From Emticicia sp031378345 (GTDB taxonomy: Bacteria; Bacteroidota; Bacteroidia; Cytophagales; Spirosomataceae), in NCBI GenBank assembly GCA_031378345.1, contig JANNDY010000147.1, positions 28,505-92,504 of the forward strand: DNA of 64,000 nt, given 5' to 3'. This document shows, in pieces, positions 1 through 7,052 of this stretch; positions within the stretch are counted from its first letter, which is position 1, and every line of letters starts with the position of its first letter. Both the position numbers and the translations under genes were made by a program. The notes below the pieces were generated by a model, which worked only from the letters and a program-made list of their open reading frames with translations, had not been told where the DNA came from and did not search any database.

Positions 1-1551
1 ATTTCAAAAACTGAGTTGATGGGATATAAGGGAAATGAAATAATTGTTTCTCGTATTATTTCATATTATGCCCGTCAGCTTAGAAGCATGGGCGATTTGG
101 ATAATTCTGTTGTTCAGAATATAAAAGCAATTGAGGTTTTGAGCAAAGGTAAAGATAAGAAAAATGAATTTTTGGCTCAATTATATTTAGAAATTGCTCG
201 AACTTTTGGATTGAAAAACGACTTTCAAAAATCTTATTTTTATCAACAAAAAGCATTGTTTTTAGCACAAAAACTACAAATAAAAGACCTTGAAATGTAC
301 GTTTTCAACGAATTGGTTGATTCGTATATTCATCTGAACAAACCTGATTCTGCCATTGTAATTCTTGAAAGTTTGTCTACATATTTCATAAGAACTCAAA
401 ATCAGACAAGCCTTTTTGCAGTTAATAATAACATTGCTCATGCGTACTTTCAGAAAAATGATTTTAAAAAAGCCGTTTTTTATGCCCAAAAAGTCGTGCA
501 AAATCCAATAGAAAATATTCCTCTCCGAACTGCTACAAATGCTTACGAAGTTTTGTATAAAGCCAATCGAGCCATTGGAAATGAGCATGAGGCGTTGTTG
601 GCATATGAAAAGTTTGTGGTTTTAAAAGAAAGGCTTTTTAATGAACAAATTGTATTGGAAATGTCATTTTTAAGGCAAAAATTGAAAGAAAATGAGTTGA
701 ATAAAACCATTGAAAATGAGAAAATTGTCATCAAAAACCAAAAGGAATTACGAAATTATCTTTTTTTAGCGATTTTAACTTTTTTAATAATTTCGTTGCT
801 ACTTTTTTACTTCAATCGCCTTTTGAACAAAAAAAACAATTTGATTTCAAATCAGAAAAAGGAAATTGAGATTTTTAACGAAAATTTAGAAATAAAAGTT
901 GAAGAACGAACCTCCGAACTAAAAACTGCTTTGGAGGAAATAAAAGAAGCAATGACTAAGGGACAAACCCTCGAAAGGAAAAGATTGGCAACGGATTTAC
1001 ATGATAATCTTGGAAGTTTGCTATCGGCAGTTTCGATAAGTATGGAAGCAATAAACCCAAGTCATTTGACTGAAAATGAAAGAAAAGTCTATGAAAACGT
1101 AGGCAAAATGATAGAAAATGCTTATGCTGAAATCAGGTTACTTTCACATAACTTGCTGCCCGAAGCCTTAGAAAAAGGGAATTTGAGCGATGCTTTGGCT
1201 AAACTTGTTGATAAATTGAATATCCAAAACCGAACTTATTTTGTGTTCAAAACCAATATTATGAAGAAATTCGACAAAAAAATTGAGTTAAATCTTTATT
1301 CAATTGCCTTAGAAATTTGCAATAATATTTTGAAGCATGCCGAAGCCGATGAAGCAAAAATCAGGCTTTTTGAAAAAGAAAATCAACTCTTTCTGGAAAT
1401 TTCTGACAATGGAAAAGGTTTTCAAAATAACGAAAAAGGCTTTGGATTGAAAAACATTGACACTCGTTTGGAGGAAATTGGCGGTAAAATGGAAGTGAAA
1501 ACTAATAAAAATAAAGGTACAAAGTTTATTTGTTGTGTGTCATTTCAATAG
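1..1551 (+). CDS. TPR-containing sensor histidine kinase (5' end outside window)
   Basis: The frame is open back to base 1, so the start codon and any signal peptide probably lie upstream of the window. The visible part begins with helical TPR-like repeats, followed by one membrane helix (about residues 245-265 counting from base 16) and a coiled coil. Next come a HisKA_3-type phosphoacceptor box (RLATDLHDNLGSLLSAV) and a HATPase domain with the N box NNILKHAEAD, the G1 box DNGKGF and the G2 box GFGLKNIDTR. This is the Bacteroidota NarL/NreB-type kinase architecture. It should autophosphorylate the DLHD histidine and pass phosphate to a LuxR-type regulator. No regulator follows it here, so the partner is either upstream or unlinked. 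The signal it senses cannot be told from the sequence. Confidence 0.85.
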   Translation: MSKTELMGYKGNEIIVSRIISYYARQLRSMGDLDNSVVQNIKAIEVLSKGKDKKNEFLAQLYLEIARTFGLKNDFQKSYFYQQKALFLAQKLQIKDLEMYVFNELVDSYIHLNKPDSAIVILESLSTYFIRTQNQTSLFAVNNNIAHAYFQKNDFKKAVFYAQKVVQNPIENIPLRTATNAYEVLYKANRAIGNEHEALLAYEKFVVLKERLFNEQIVLEMSFLRQKLKENELNKTIENEKIVIKNQKELRNYLFLAILTFLIISLLLFYFNRLLNKKNNLISNQKKEIEIFNENLEIKVEERTSELKTALEEIKEAMTKGQTLERKRLATDLHDNLGSLLSAVSISMEAINPSHLTENERKVYENVGKMIENAYAEIRLLSHNLLPEALEKGNLSDALAKLVDKLNIQNRTYFVFKTNIMKKFDKKIELNLYSIALEICNNILKHAEADEAKIRLFEKENQLFLEISDNGKGFQNNEKGFGLKNIDTRLEEIGGKMEVKTNKNKGTKFICCVSFQ

Positions 1552-1747
1552 TTTGCAAAGGTTTTGGTAAATAAAAAAGTATTATTCTGAGTTTAGCAAG
1601 ACAATCCACCGCTGCTTTCGAGTAAGGCAAGTTGTTTATAACTCTCAAAATTTAATAAGTAACGAAGATAAAAAGCAAAAAACTATTGTTTTATTAGGTC
1701 TGCCAAAATTAGCCAAGTATTTTGAAGAAATTCAATAGGTTTAGTTT

Positions 1748-1755
1748 TATATTTG
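1748..1755 (+). promoter_or_regulatory. Bacteroidota -7 element before the Septu-like operon
   Basis: TATATTTG matches the TAnnTTTG consensus and lies 17 bp before the ATG at 1773. A TTTG at 1721-1724 is a possible -33 element, but the spacing of 23 bp is wider than the usual 19-21. This element favours the ATG at 1773 over the in-frame upstream ATG at 1722, which would lie ahead of the transcription start. Confidence 0.5.
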
Positions 1756-1772
1756 TAAAAAAACTCAGCAAC

Positions 1773-2954
1773 ATGGAAGATATTTTTATCAGTAAAATAC
1801 ATATCAATAAAGTACGACATTTGGAGAATGTTGATATTGAACTTTCTGATACCGAAAGAAAACACCTCATTTTGACTGGGAGGAATGGAAGTGGAAAGAC
1901 GAGTGTGTTACAAAGTATCAACGAAAAACTGTACTTAATTTACCTATCAGATGCCCAATATGTAAAGCTTAATAAAGTCAAAAATGATAGGATTGAAGAT
2001 ATTATCCAATTTCACCCACAAATCGACGAGAATAAGAACATTAAATTAAAATTTAATTCACCTAAATTACTCCCAGATTATGTAACGCAAGAAAATTTTA
2101 TTTTTTTATGCCTATCAGCAAAACGTAATGCTGAATTTTCTCAACCAGATTCTATTAGTAAAGTAAACATTCGTCCATATTTTCATAATCACGAGAAAGC
2201 AAATCGTATTTTTATAGACTATTTGGTAAATTTGCGTGCAGAACGTTCTTTTGCAATCGAAGAAAAAAATCTAAAAAAAGCTATTATAATTGATGCCTGG
2301 TTTCTGAAATTTGAAAGTGCTTTAAAAGATATTTTTCAAGAACCTAAATTGTTATTGGAGTTTGTAAGAGATAACTTTAAATATAATTTCAATATAATTA
2401 TACCAAATAGAGAACCCTTTGATTTTTCGACATTATCTGATGGTTATTCATCTGTTTTAGATATTATTTCAGAGATAATGATACGAATGGAGAATAAAGC
2501 ATCTCAAAGCTACGACCTCCAAGGCATAGTCTTAATCGACGAAATCGAAACGCATTTGCATATAGATTTACAAAAGAAAATTTTACCTTTTTTGACTTCA
2601 TTTTTTCCTAAAATTCAGTTTATCGTTACAACTCACTCGCCTTTTGTGCTGAGTTCAGTTGATAATGCAGTTATTTTTGATTTGGAAACAAAGCAAAGAG
2701 TAGAAGATTTGTCTGGATATTCGGTGGAAGGCATTGTAGAATCTTACTTTGATATTGACCAATATTCAGAAGAAATCAAATCTAAATTAGATGAATATGA
2801 ATCGTTATTAAATAAATCTGACCTAACTCCCGAAGAAAAAGAGCGTAAATTAGATTTAAAAATGTATTTCAAAAATAATATTGCAAAAACACTTTCGCCA
2901 GAATTAAGTCTTAGAATTAAAGAATTAGAAACCGAAAAAATGCTTTCTCAATGA
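1773..2954 (+). CDS. AAA ATPase, PtuA-like component of a Septu-type defence pair
   Basis: This 393-residue protein is an ABC/SMC-like ATPase. It has Walker A GRNGSGKT at about residues 36-43 and a signature-like TLSDGYSS near 225. Walker B is IVLIDEIETHLH, followed by the switch histidine in TTHSPFVLSS. The C-terminus is helical and charged. The next gene overlaps its stop by 4 bp (ATGA) and encodes an HNH nuclease. An ATPase followed by a translationally coupled HNH protein is the layout of Septu (PtuA/PtuB), an anti-phage system in which the ATPase controls the nuclease. The ATPase call is secure. The Septu assignment rests on the pairing and domain order, because many OLD/RecF-like ATPases share these motifs. 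The start at 1773 was chosen over 1722 because of the promoter position. Confidence 0.75.
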   Translation: MEDIFISKIHINKVRHLENVDIELSDTERKHLILTGRNGSGKTSVLQSINEKLYLIYLSDAQYVKLNKVKNDRIEDIIQFHPQIDENKNIKLKFNSPKLLPDYVTQENFIFLCLSAKRNAEFSQPDSISKVNIRPYFHNHEKANRIFIDYLVNLRAERSFAIEEKNLKKAIIIDAWFLKFESALKDIFQEPKLLLEFVRDNFKYNFNIIIPNREPFDFSTLSDGYSSVLDIISEIMIRMENKASQSYDLQGIVLIDEIETHLHIDLQKKILPFLTSFFPKIQFIVTTHSPFVLSSVDNAVIFDLETKQRVEDLSGYSVEGIVESYFDIDQYSEEIKSKLDEYESLLNKSDLTPEEKERKLDLKMYFKNNIAKTLSPELSLRIKELETEKMLSQ

Positions 2955-3631
2955 TAAATATTGTGAAGTCTCAACCAGCTCCACTTTGTTTGTCCACAGA
3001 AAAAGAAAAAGCTAATGGTGACTATAAAAATATAGAAATTTTAGAAAGAATTCAAGCTGATTTTCATAATAAATGCTATATCTGTGAAGATAAAGACATT
3101 ACGACAATCAACATTGAACATTTTGAACCACATAGAAACAACAAAGAAAAGCTATTTAATTGGAACAATCTTTTCTACGCTTGTCAGCATTGCAACAATA
3201 CCAAAAGCGATTTAGCAAAGTATCATCCGCTACTCAATTGCACCGATGCAACGCATAAAATTCTTGATTGGATTAAATTCGACTATGAAATAATGCCTTT
3301 AGGTGAACCAAAAATTATTGCACTGCAAACGGATGAATTAACTCAAAAAACTGTTATTCTTATACAAGATGTTTTTAATGGGACAACACCCCTAAAAACA
3401 TTAGAAGCAAGAAATTTAAGAAGGCGTTTAGAAAAGGAAATGAAGCCATTTTTAGATGAATTATTTGAGTATTTTAGTGAAGATGATTATTCAGAAGAAG
3501 ATATAGCTTTATTAAAAAGTAGAATAGTTAGAAAATTAAGCATAAAATCACCTTTTACAGCGTTCAAGGTTTGGTATATCAAAAAACATCAGACTTATTT
3601 ACAAGAATTCAGTCAATATTTACCTTCATAA
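2951..3631 (+). CDS. HNH endonuclease, PtuB-like
   Basis: This 226-residue protein carries a zinc-bound HNH fold: C42-x2-C45, the HNH core IEHFEPHR with H57 and H61, an asparagine pair near 72-73, then C78-x2-C81 in ACQHCNNTKS. The pattern resembles the TIGR02646 family, which includes PtuB and the HNH proteins of retron Ec78-like systems. The start codon overlaps the ATPase stop codon, which suggests translational coupling and fixed stoichiometry. The likely job is to cut nucleic acid when the ATPase partner releases it. No reverse transcriptase or retron RNA is visible next to the pair, so it looks like a free-standing Septu module. The C-terminal half has no motif I recognise. Confidence 0.75.
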   Translation: MINIVKSQPAPLCLSTEKEKANGDYKNIEILERIQADFHNKCYICEDKDITTINIEHFEPHRNNKEKLFNWNNLFYACQHCNNTKSDLAKYHPLLNCTDATHKILDWIKFDYEIMPLGEPKIIALQTDELTQKTVILIQDVFNGTTPLKTLEARNLRRRLEKEMKPFLDELFEYFSEDDYSEEDIALLKSRIVRKLSIKSPFTAFKVWYIKKHQTYLQEFSQYLPS

Positions 3632-3635
3632 ACTA

Positions 3636-4340
3636 ATGAACAGAAAAGATTTTATCAAAGCCTTTATAGGTAGCACATTCGCCTTCAAATTAGGCGATAC
3701 GTTTGCAAGTAAGCTCCCTATTTTTGACGATATGTTTACACTTGCTCCCCTTCCCTACGCCAACGATGCCCTTGAGCCGAACATTGACAAAATGACAATG
3801 GAGATTCACCACGACCGTCACCACAAAGCGTATGTCGATAACCTCAACAAAGCAATTGCAGGAACTGACATGGAAAAACTCTCAATTGAGCAATTGTTGA
3901 AAGATATTAGCAAATATCCTGTTGCGGTAAGAAACAATGGTGGTGGACACTGGAATCATACATTTTTCTGGCAAATCATGGCACCAAATGCTGGTGGAGT
4001 TCCTTCAGGTAAATTAGCCGATGCCATTACTGCAAGTTTTGGTAGTTTCGATAATATGAAAGTAGAATTTGCCAAAGCTGCAACTACTCGTTTTGGCTCA
4101 GGTTGGGCTTGGTTGATGGTTACGCCTGACAAAAAATTAAAAATTGTTTCAACGGCAAATCAAGATAATCCTTTGATGGACATTGCAACCGACAAAGGAA
4201 TGCCAGTTTTGGCTCTTGATGTCTGGGAACACGCCTATTATTTGAAATATCAAAACAAACGTGCCGATTATATCACCGCTTTCTGGAATGTAGTAAACTG
4301 GAAAAAAGCAAGCGAGAATTTTGAAGCAGCAATGAAATAA
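3636..4340 (+). CDS. sodA: superoxide dismutase, Mn/Fe family, with N-terminal extension
   Basis: The enzyme converts superoxide to oxygen and hydrogen peroxide. Metal ligands are visible: the histidine in MEIHHDRHH, the histidine in GGGHWNHTFFW, and the aspartate and histidine in LDVWEHAYY. The glycine-rich NNGGGHWNH segment and the glutamine of ANQDNPL are features of the manganese-type subfamily, although a cambialistic enzyme is possible. About 30 residues precede the usual SOD start and begin MNRKDFIKAF. This looks like a degenerate twin-arginine or membrane-targeting leader, so the protein may be exported. The ATG lies only 4 bp after the HNH stop codon, so the gene may share a transcript with the Septu-like pair. 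A strong bidirectional terminator follows. Confidence 0.9.
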   Translation: MNRKDFIKAFIGSTFAFKLGDTFASKLPIFDDMFTLAPLPYANDALEPNIDKMTMEIHHDRHHKAYVDNLNKAIAGTDMEKLSIEQLLKDISKYPVAVRNNGGGHWNHTFFWQIMAPNAGGVPSGKLADAITASFGSFDNMKVEFAKAATTRFGSGWAWLMVTPDKKLKIVSTANQDNPLMDIATDKGMPVLALDVWEHAYYLKYQNKRADYITAFWNVVNWKKASENFEAAMK

Positions 4341-4372
4341 TTTATGGGGCGAAGGAAACCTCGTCTAATTAC

Positions 4373-4411
4373 AAAAAAAGGCATATTTCGTAACGAAATA
4401 TGCCTTTTTTT
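4373..4411. terminator. bidirectional intrinsic terminator between sod and the TonB receptor
   Basis: A perfect inverted repeat (AAGGCATATTTCG, loop TAA, CGAAATATGCCTT) is flanked by A-runs on the left and T-runs on the right. It can stop transcription of the convergent sod (+) and TonB receptor (-) genes. Confidence 0.85.
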
Positions 4412-4449
4412 GTAAAATATGAATAAACTTTATTACTTTAAACGTCAAC

Positions 4450-6876
4450 TCAAAACTTTATTCCGGCCGAAACATAGAATGTACGACCATCGGCTGGCAA
4501 AATACCCGGTCCTGGGTAGCCACCCGCACGACGTGTGAAATAGCGTTCGTCAGTTAGGTTATTTACACCCGCTTTCACATTATAATGTTTCAAGAATTTA
4601 AAACTTGCCGAAAGGTCTTGTACGGTATAAGCAGGAATCACGCCCGTTGTGGCTGCGGCATTGGCTACTTCTGTATTTGAAGCATCGGCATAAGCTTTGC
4701 CAATATCGCTCAACTGCCATGTTACAGAAAAGCCTTTTTTATTATAAGTCACGCCAAAACGATTAATTTTACTCGGGGCGTTTTCTACTTTTTTACCCGA
4801 AAGATTTCCTTCAACAACCTGACCGTTTACAACCGAAGTAGTTTTAAAATTGTGATAAACAGCATCAATGTAGGCAATAGAAGCAAAAACACTCAAATAA
4901 CCCACTTTCGACTTTTTGAAAAATGCTGTAATCGGGTCGAATTCAAGATAACCTTCAAAACCTTGGCTCACCGAACGCCCCAAATTCGTACGAAACTGAT
5001 AACGCTGATTGGCAGCGTTTGTCTGCGTAATTGTTCCGATTCGATTATTATAATTTACGTAAAAATAATCCACATCGAAGTTTAAATAATTGCCCACTTT
5101 TCCACGATAACCAAAGTCAAAATTATAACCACGAGCATCTTGTAGGTTATCATCAATAATATCAGTCGTTGCAGGAGGCGTTAGGTCAGAAATCAAAACT
5201 GGGCGATAAGCCTGTGAAATGTTTGTATAAAATTCTGACTGTGAAGTGAGATGATATTCCGCTCCAGCTCCAAACAATAAAAAGCTACGTTCACGGGTGA
5301 TTGGTATCAAGTTATTAGCTTGACCATTGGCCAAACTAAAACGCCCCTGCATGGTAGAACTGATGTTTTCTACTCTTGCTCCCGCTGTCATCAAAAACTT
5401 TTTCGAGAATCTAATAATATTTTCAAAGAAAGCCGCCCTATTGATATTCTTGAAGTCTAAATCACGTGGATATTCGCCTTCGATACTAAATTCCATTTCT
5501 TTACCAATAGAACCTTTACCTTGTTGCTGGCGGTCGATGTTTCCATTATAGTAACGTAAACCACTTGCTACCGTATTATTCATGCCCAAAAATTTATAGT
5601 CAGTAATAAATCTTAGTTCTGAACCAAAATTATTGTAGTAATCTCTATCCACTTGGCGATTTGAAGTCAGATTATCGACCGATGTAATGGCTGACACGTT
5701 TCCTACACTACTACGTTCGGCAATAACTCCGTAGGCTTTCCAGCTTAATTTTGCCTTTTCACTGAAAACATATTCAGCCGATAACGAAGGCACTAACCAC
5801 GGCGTACTAAACCAGTTTCGGCTACGCACACTTTGGCGAGCATCTTGGGCAAACTGAGCATCAGTCAATCCACCTGCTTGCTGGCTTTTGTAGGTCATAT
5901 AAGTCAATTCGGCCCCAATTTTGAATTTATTCGAAATTGCATAACTCAATTCGGCGTGAGCGTGGTCGGTGTTATAATAGCTATTTGCTCGCCAGCCATT
6001 ACCAAAACGTTTTTGATAGTAAGCCGTATAACTCAAACGCCCTTCCGTCCCTCCGATATAATTAAACGTACTAAACAAGCCATTGCTACCAACTGTATTC
6101 TGAGATTCGACAGTTACACGAGTGGAAATATCTGGTTTTCGAAGTACAAAATTCATCAAGCCGCCAAACTGCGGGCCGTATTGCAAAGAAGAAGCTCCAC
6201 GGACGATTTCGATGCGGTCAACCACTTCCATTGGTGGGGTATAATAGGCTTCTGGATAACCCATTGGGTCGGGCGTAATGTCGTAGCCATTCATCCTGAC
6301 ATTAAATTCCCACGAGCGGTTTGGACTCAAACCACGAGAAGCAACTGCTAATTGAATTCCTGAACCATCATTTTCCCAAACCGAAATACCTGGTGTTCGA
6401 CCAAAAATCTGACGACTATTATTCATCGCCAAATTGGCATTGATATTATCAAGTTTTATTACTTCATTTTTCTTTGTGGCATTAATCGAGTAACCATCTA
6501 CTTCTGCCAAATGCTCATTTCCTCTTACACCTCTGCTGGCTACTACCTCAATATCCTTCAATATATATGTCTCATCTTCCAGTTCAAAATCAAGTGTTTT
6601 TGTTTCACTTTCTTGAAGCGATACTGAAAACTCTTTACTTTTTAGTCCAATACTCGAAACAGCAACTGTATAATCGCCCGCCTTTAAACCTTTAAGAATA
6701 TACTCGCCGCTTGTATTTGTTTGAACCCCTCTGACCGTTCCTTTCAACGTAACACTCGCACCCACAATCGCCTGTTTCGACTTATCCGTTACCTTTCCAG
6801 TAATAATAATTTTCTGCCCAAAAGCAGCAACACCTACAACCAAGAAAAGTAAAATTGTATTAATCAAAGATTTCAT
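4450..6876 (-). CDS. TonB-dependent outer-membrane receptor, FecA-like
   Basis: The 808-residue protein has a signal peptide ending near AAFGQ, then a carboxypeptidase-regulatory-like beta-sandwich at about residues 23-105 (GKVTDKSKQAIVGASVTLKG). A TonB plug follows, with the EIVRGASSLQYGPQFGG motif, and then a C-terminal barrel ending in the aromatic FYVSAGIKF. The plug wording (NRSWEFNVRMNGYDITPDPMGYPEAYYTPP) resembles ferric-citrate-type receptors. The role is TonB-driven uptake of a ligand across the outer membrane, probably an iron chelate. Support comes from two identical-architecture palindromes around its promoter (6885-6968), which suggest metal-responsive repression. No inner-membrane transporter is adjacent. 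The substrate is inference. Confidence 0.88.
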   Translation of the reverse strand: MKSLINTILLFLVVGVAAFGQKIIITGKVTDKSKQAIVGASVTLKGTVRGVQTNTSGEYILKGLKAGDYTVAVSSIGLKSKEFSVSLQESETKTLDFELEDETYILKDIEVVASRGVRGNEHLAEVDGYSINATKKNEVIKLDNINANLAMNNSRQIFGRTPGISVWENDGSGIQLAVASRGLSPNRSWEFNVRMNGYDITPDPMGYPEAYYTPPMEVVDRIEIVRGASSLQYGPQFGGLMNFVLRKPDISTRVTVESQNTVGSNGLFSTFNYIGGTEGRLSYTAYYQKRFGNGWRANSYYNTDHAHAELSYAISNKFKIGAELTYMTYKSQQAGGLTDAQFAQDARQSVRSRNWFSTPWLVPSLSAEYVFSEKAKLSWKAYGVIAERSSVGNVSAITSVDNLTSNRQVDRDYYNNFGSELRFITDYKFLGMNNTVASGLRYYNGNIDRQQQGKGSIGKEMEFSIEGEYPRDLDFKNINRAAFFENIIRFSKKFLMTAGARVENISSTMQGRFSLANGQANNLIPITRERSFLLFGAGAEYHLTSQSEFYTNISQAYRPVLISDLTPPATTDIIDDNLQDARGYNFDFGYRGKVGNYLNFDVDYFYVNYNNRIGTITQTNAANQRYQFRTNLGRSVSQGFEGYLEFDPITAFFKKSKVGYLSVFASIAYIDAVYHNFKTTSVVNGQVVEGNLSGKKVENAPSKINRFGVTYNKKGFSVTWQLSDIGKAYADASNTEVANAAATTGVIPAYTVQDLSASFKFLKHYNVKAGVNNLTDERYFTRRAGGYPGPGILPADGRTFYVSAGIKF

Positions 6877-6884
6877 TTTTATTT

Positions 6885-6907
6885 TTATTTAGACCTATTA
6901 TAAATAA
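6885..6907. promoter_or_regulatory. palindromic operator 1 of the TonB receptor
   Basis: A 23-bp imperfect palindrome of the form TTATTTA-N9-TAAATAA. It covers the predicted transcription start on the minus strand and ends 9 bp before the receptor start codon. A bound repressor here would block initiation. It shares its arms with the second site at 6946-6968. A Fur- or DtxR-like iron repressor is the natural candidate, by inference from the receptor type. Confidence 0.55.
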
Positions 6908-6912
6908 CGACA

Positions 6913-6943
6913 CAAAGGTAAGTTTGGATTTCTAAAAAGCAAA
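6913..6943 (-). promoter_or_regulatory. promoter of the TonB receptor
   Basis: Read on the minus strand, TTTG (6943-6940) is followed by exactly 19 bp and then TACCTTTG (6920-6913). This matches the Bacteroidota housekeeping sigma-factor consensus TTTG-N19-TAnnTTTG. Operator 2 abuts the -33 element and operator 1 covers the start site. Confidence 0.75.
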
Positions 6944-6945
6944 TT

Positions 6946-6968
6946 TTATTTAGACTAATTTTAAATAA
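6946..6968. promoter_or_regulatory. palindromic operator 2 of the TonB receptor
   Basis: A 23-bp TTATTTA-N9-TAAATAA palindrome, 61 bp from operator 1 (close to six helical turns) and just upstream of the receptor's -33 element. It lies in the divergent gap with the topoisomerase gene, whose -7 element starts 46 bp further on, so it could also influence that gene. Confidence 0.55.
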
Positions 6969-7013
6969 GGTTTTTTGAGTCGTATTTTTTCAAAAAATAA
7001 TGCTATTTTTTGC

Positions 7014-7021
7014 TATATTTG
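7014..7021 (+). promoter_or_regulatory. -7 element of the topoisomerase IV A gene
   Basis: TATATTTG matches TAnnTTTG and predicts a transcription start near 7028. That leaves about 25 nt of leader before the ATG at 7053 and rules out the far-upstream in-frame start at 6975. No good -33 element is visible. Confidence 0.5.
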
Positions 7022-7052
7022 CCATAGAATAATGCTTTCGCTAACCGAAAAT

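Noticed and set aside
2951..3631. Retron Ec78-type system instead of a plain Septu pair
   Set aside because: No reverse transcriptase gene or structured msr/msd-like RNA is seen on either side of the ATPase/HNH pair.
6975..7052. Longer N-terminus for topoisomerase IV A starting at TTG 6975 or ATG 7032
   Set aside because: The -7 element at 7014-7021 places transcription start near 7028, and the added residues have no family counterpart.
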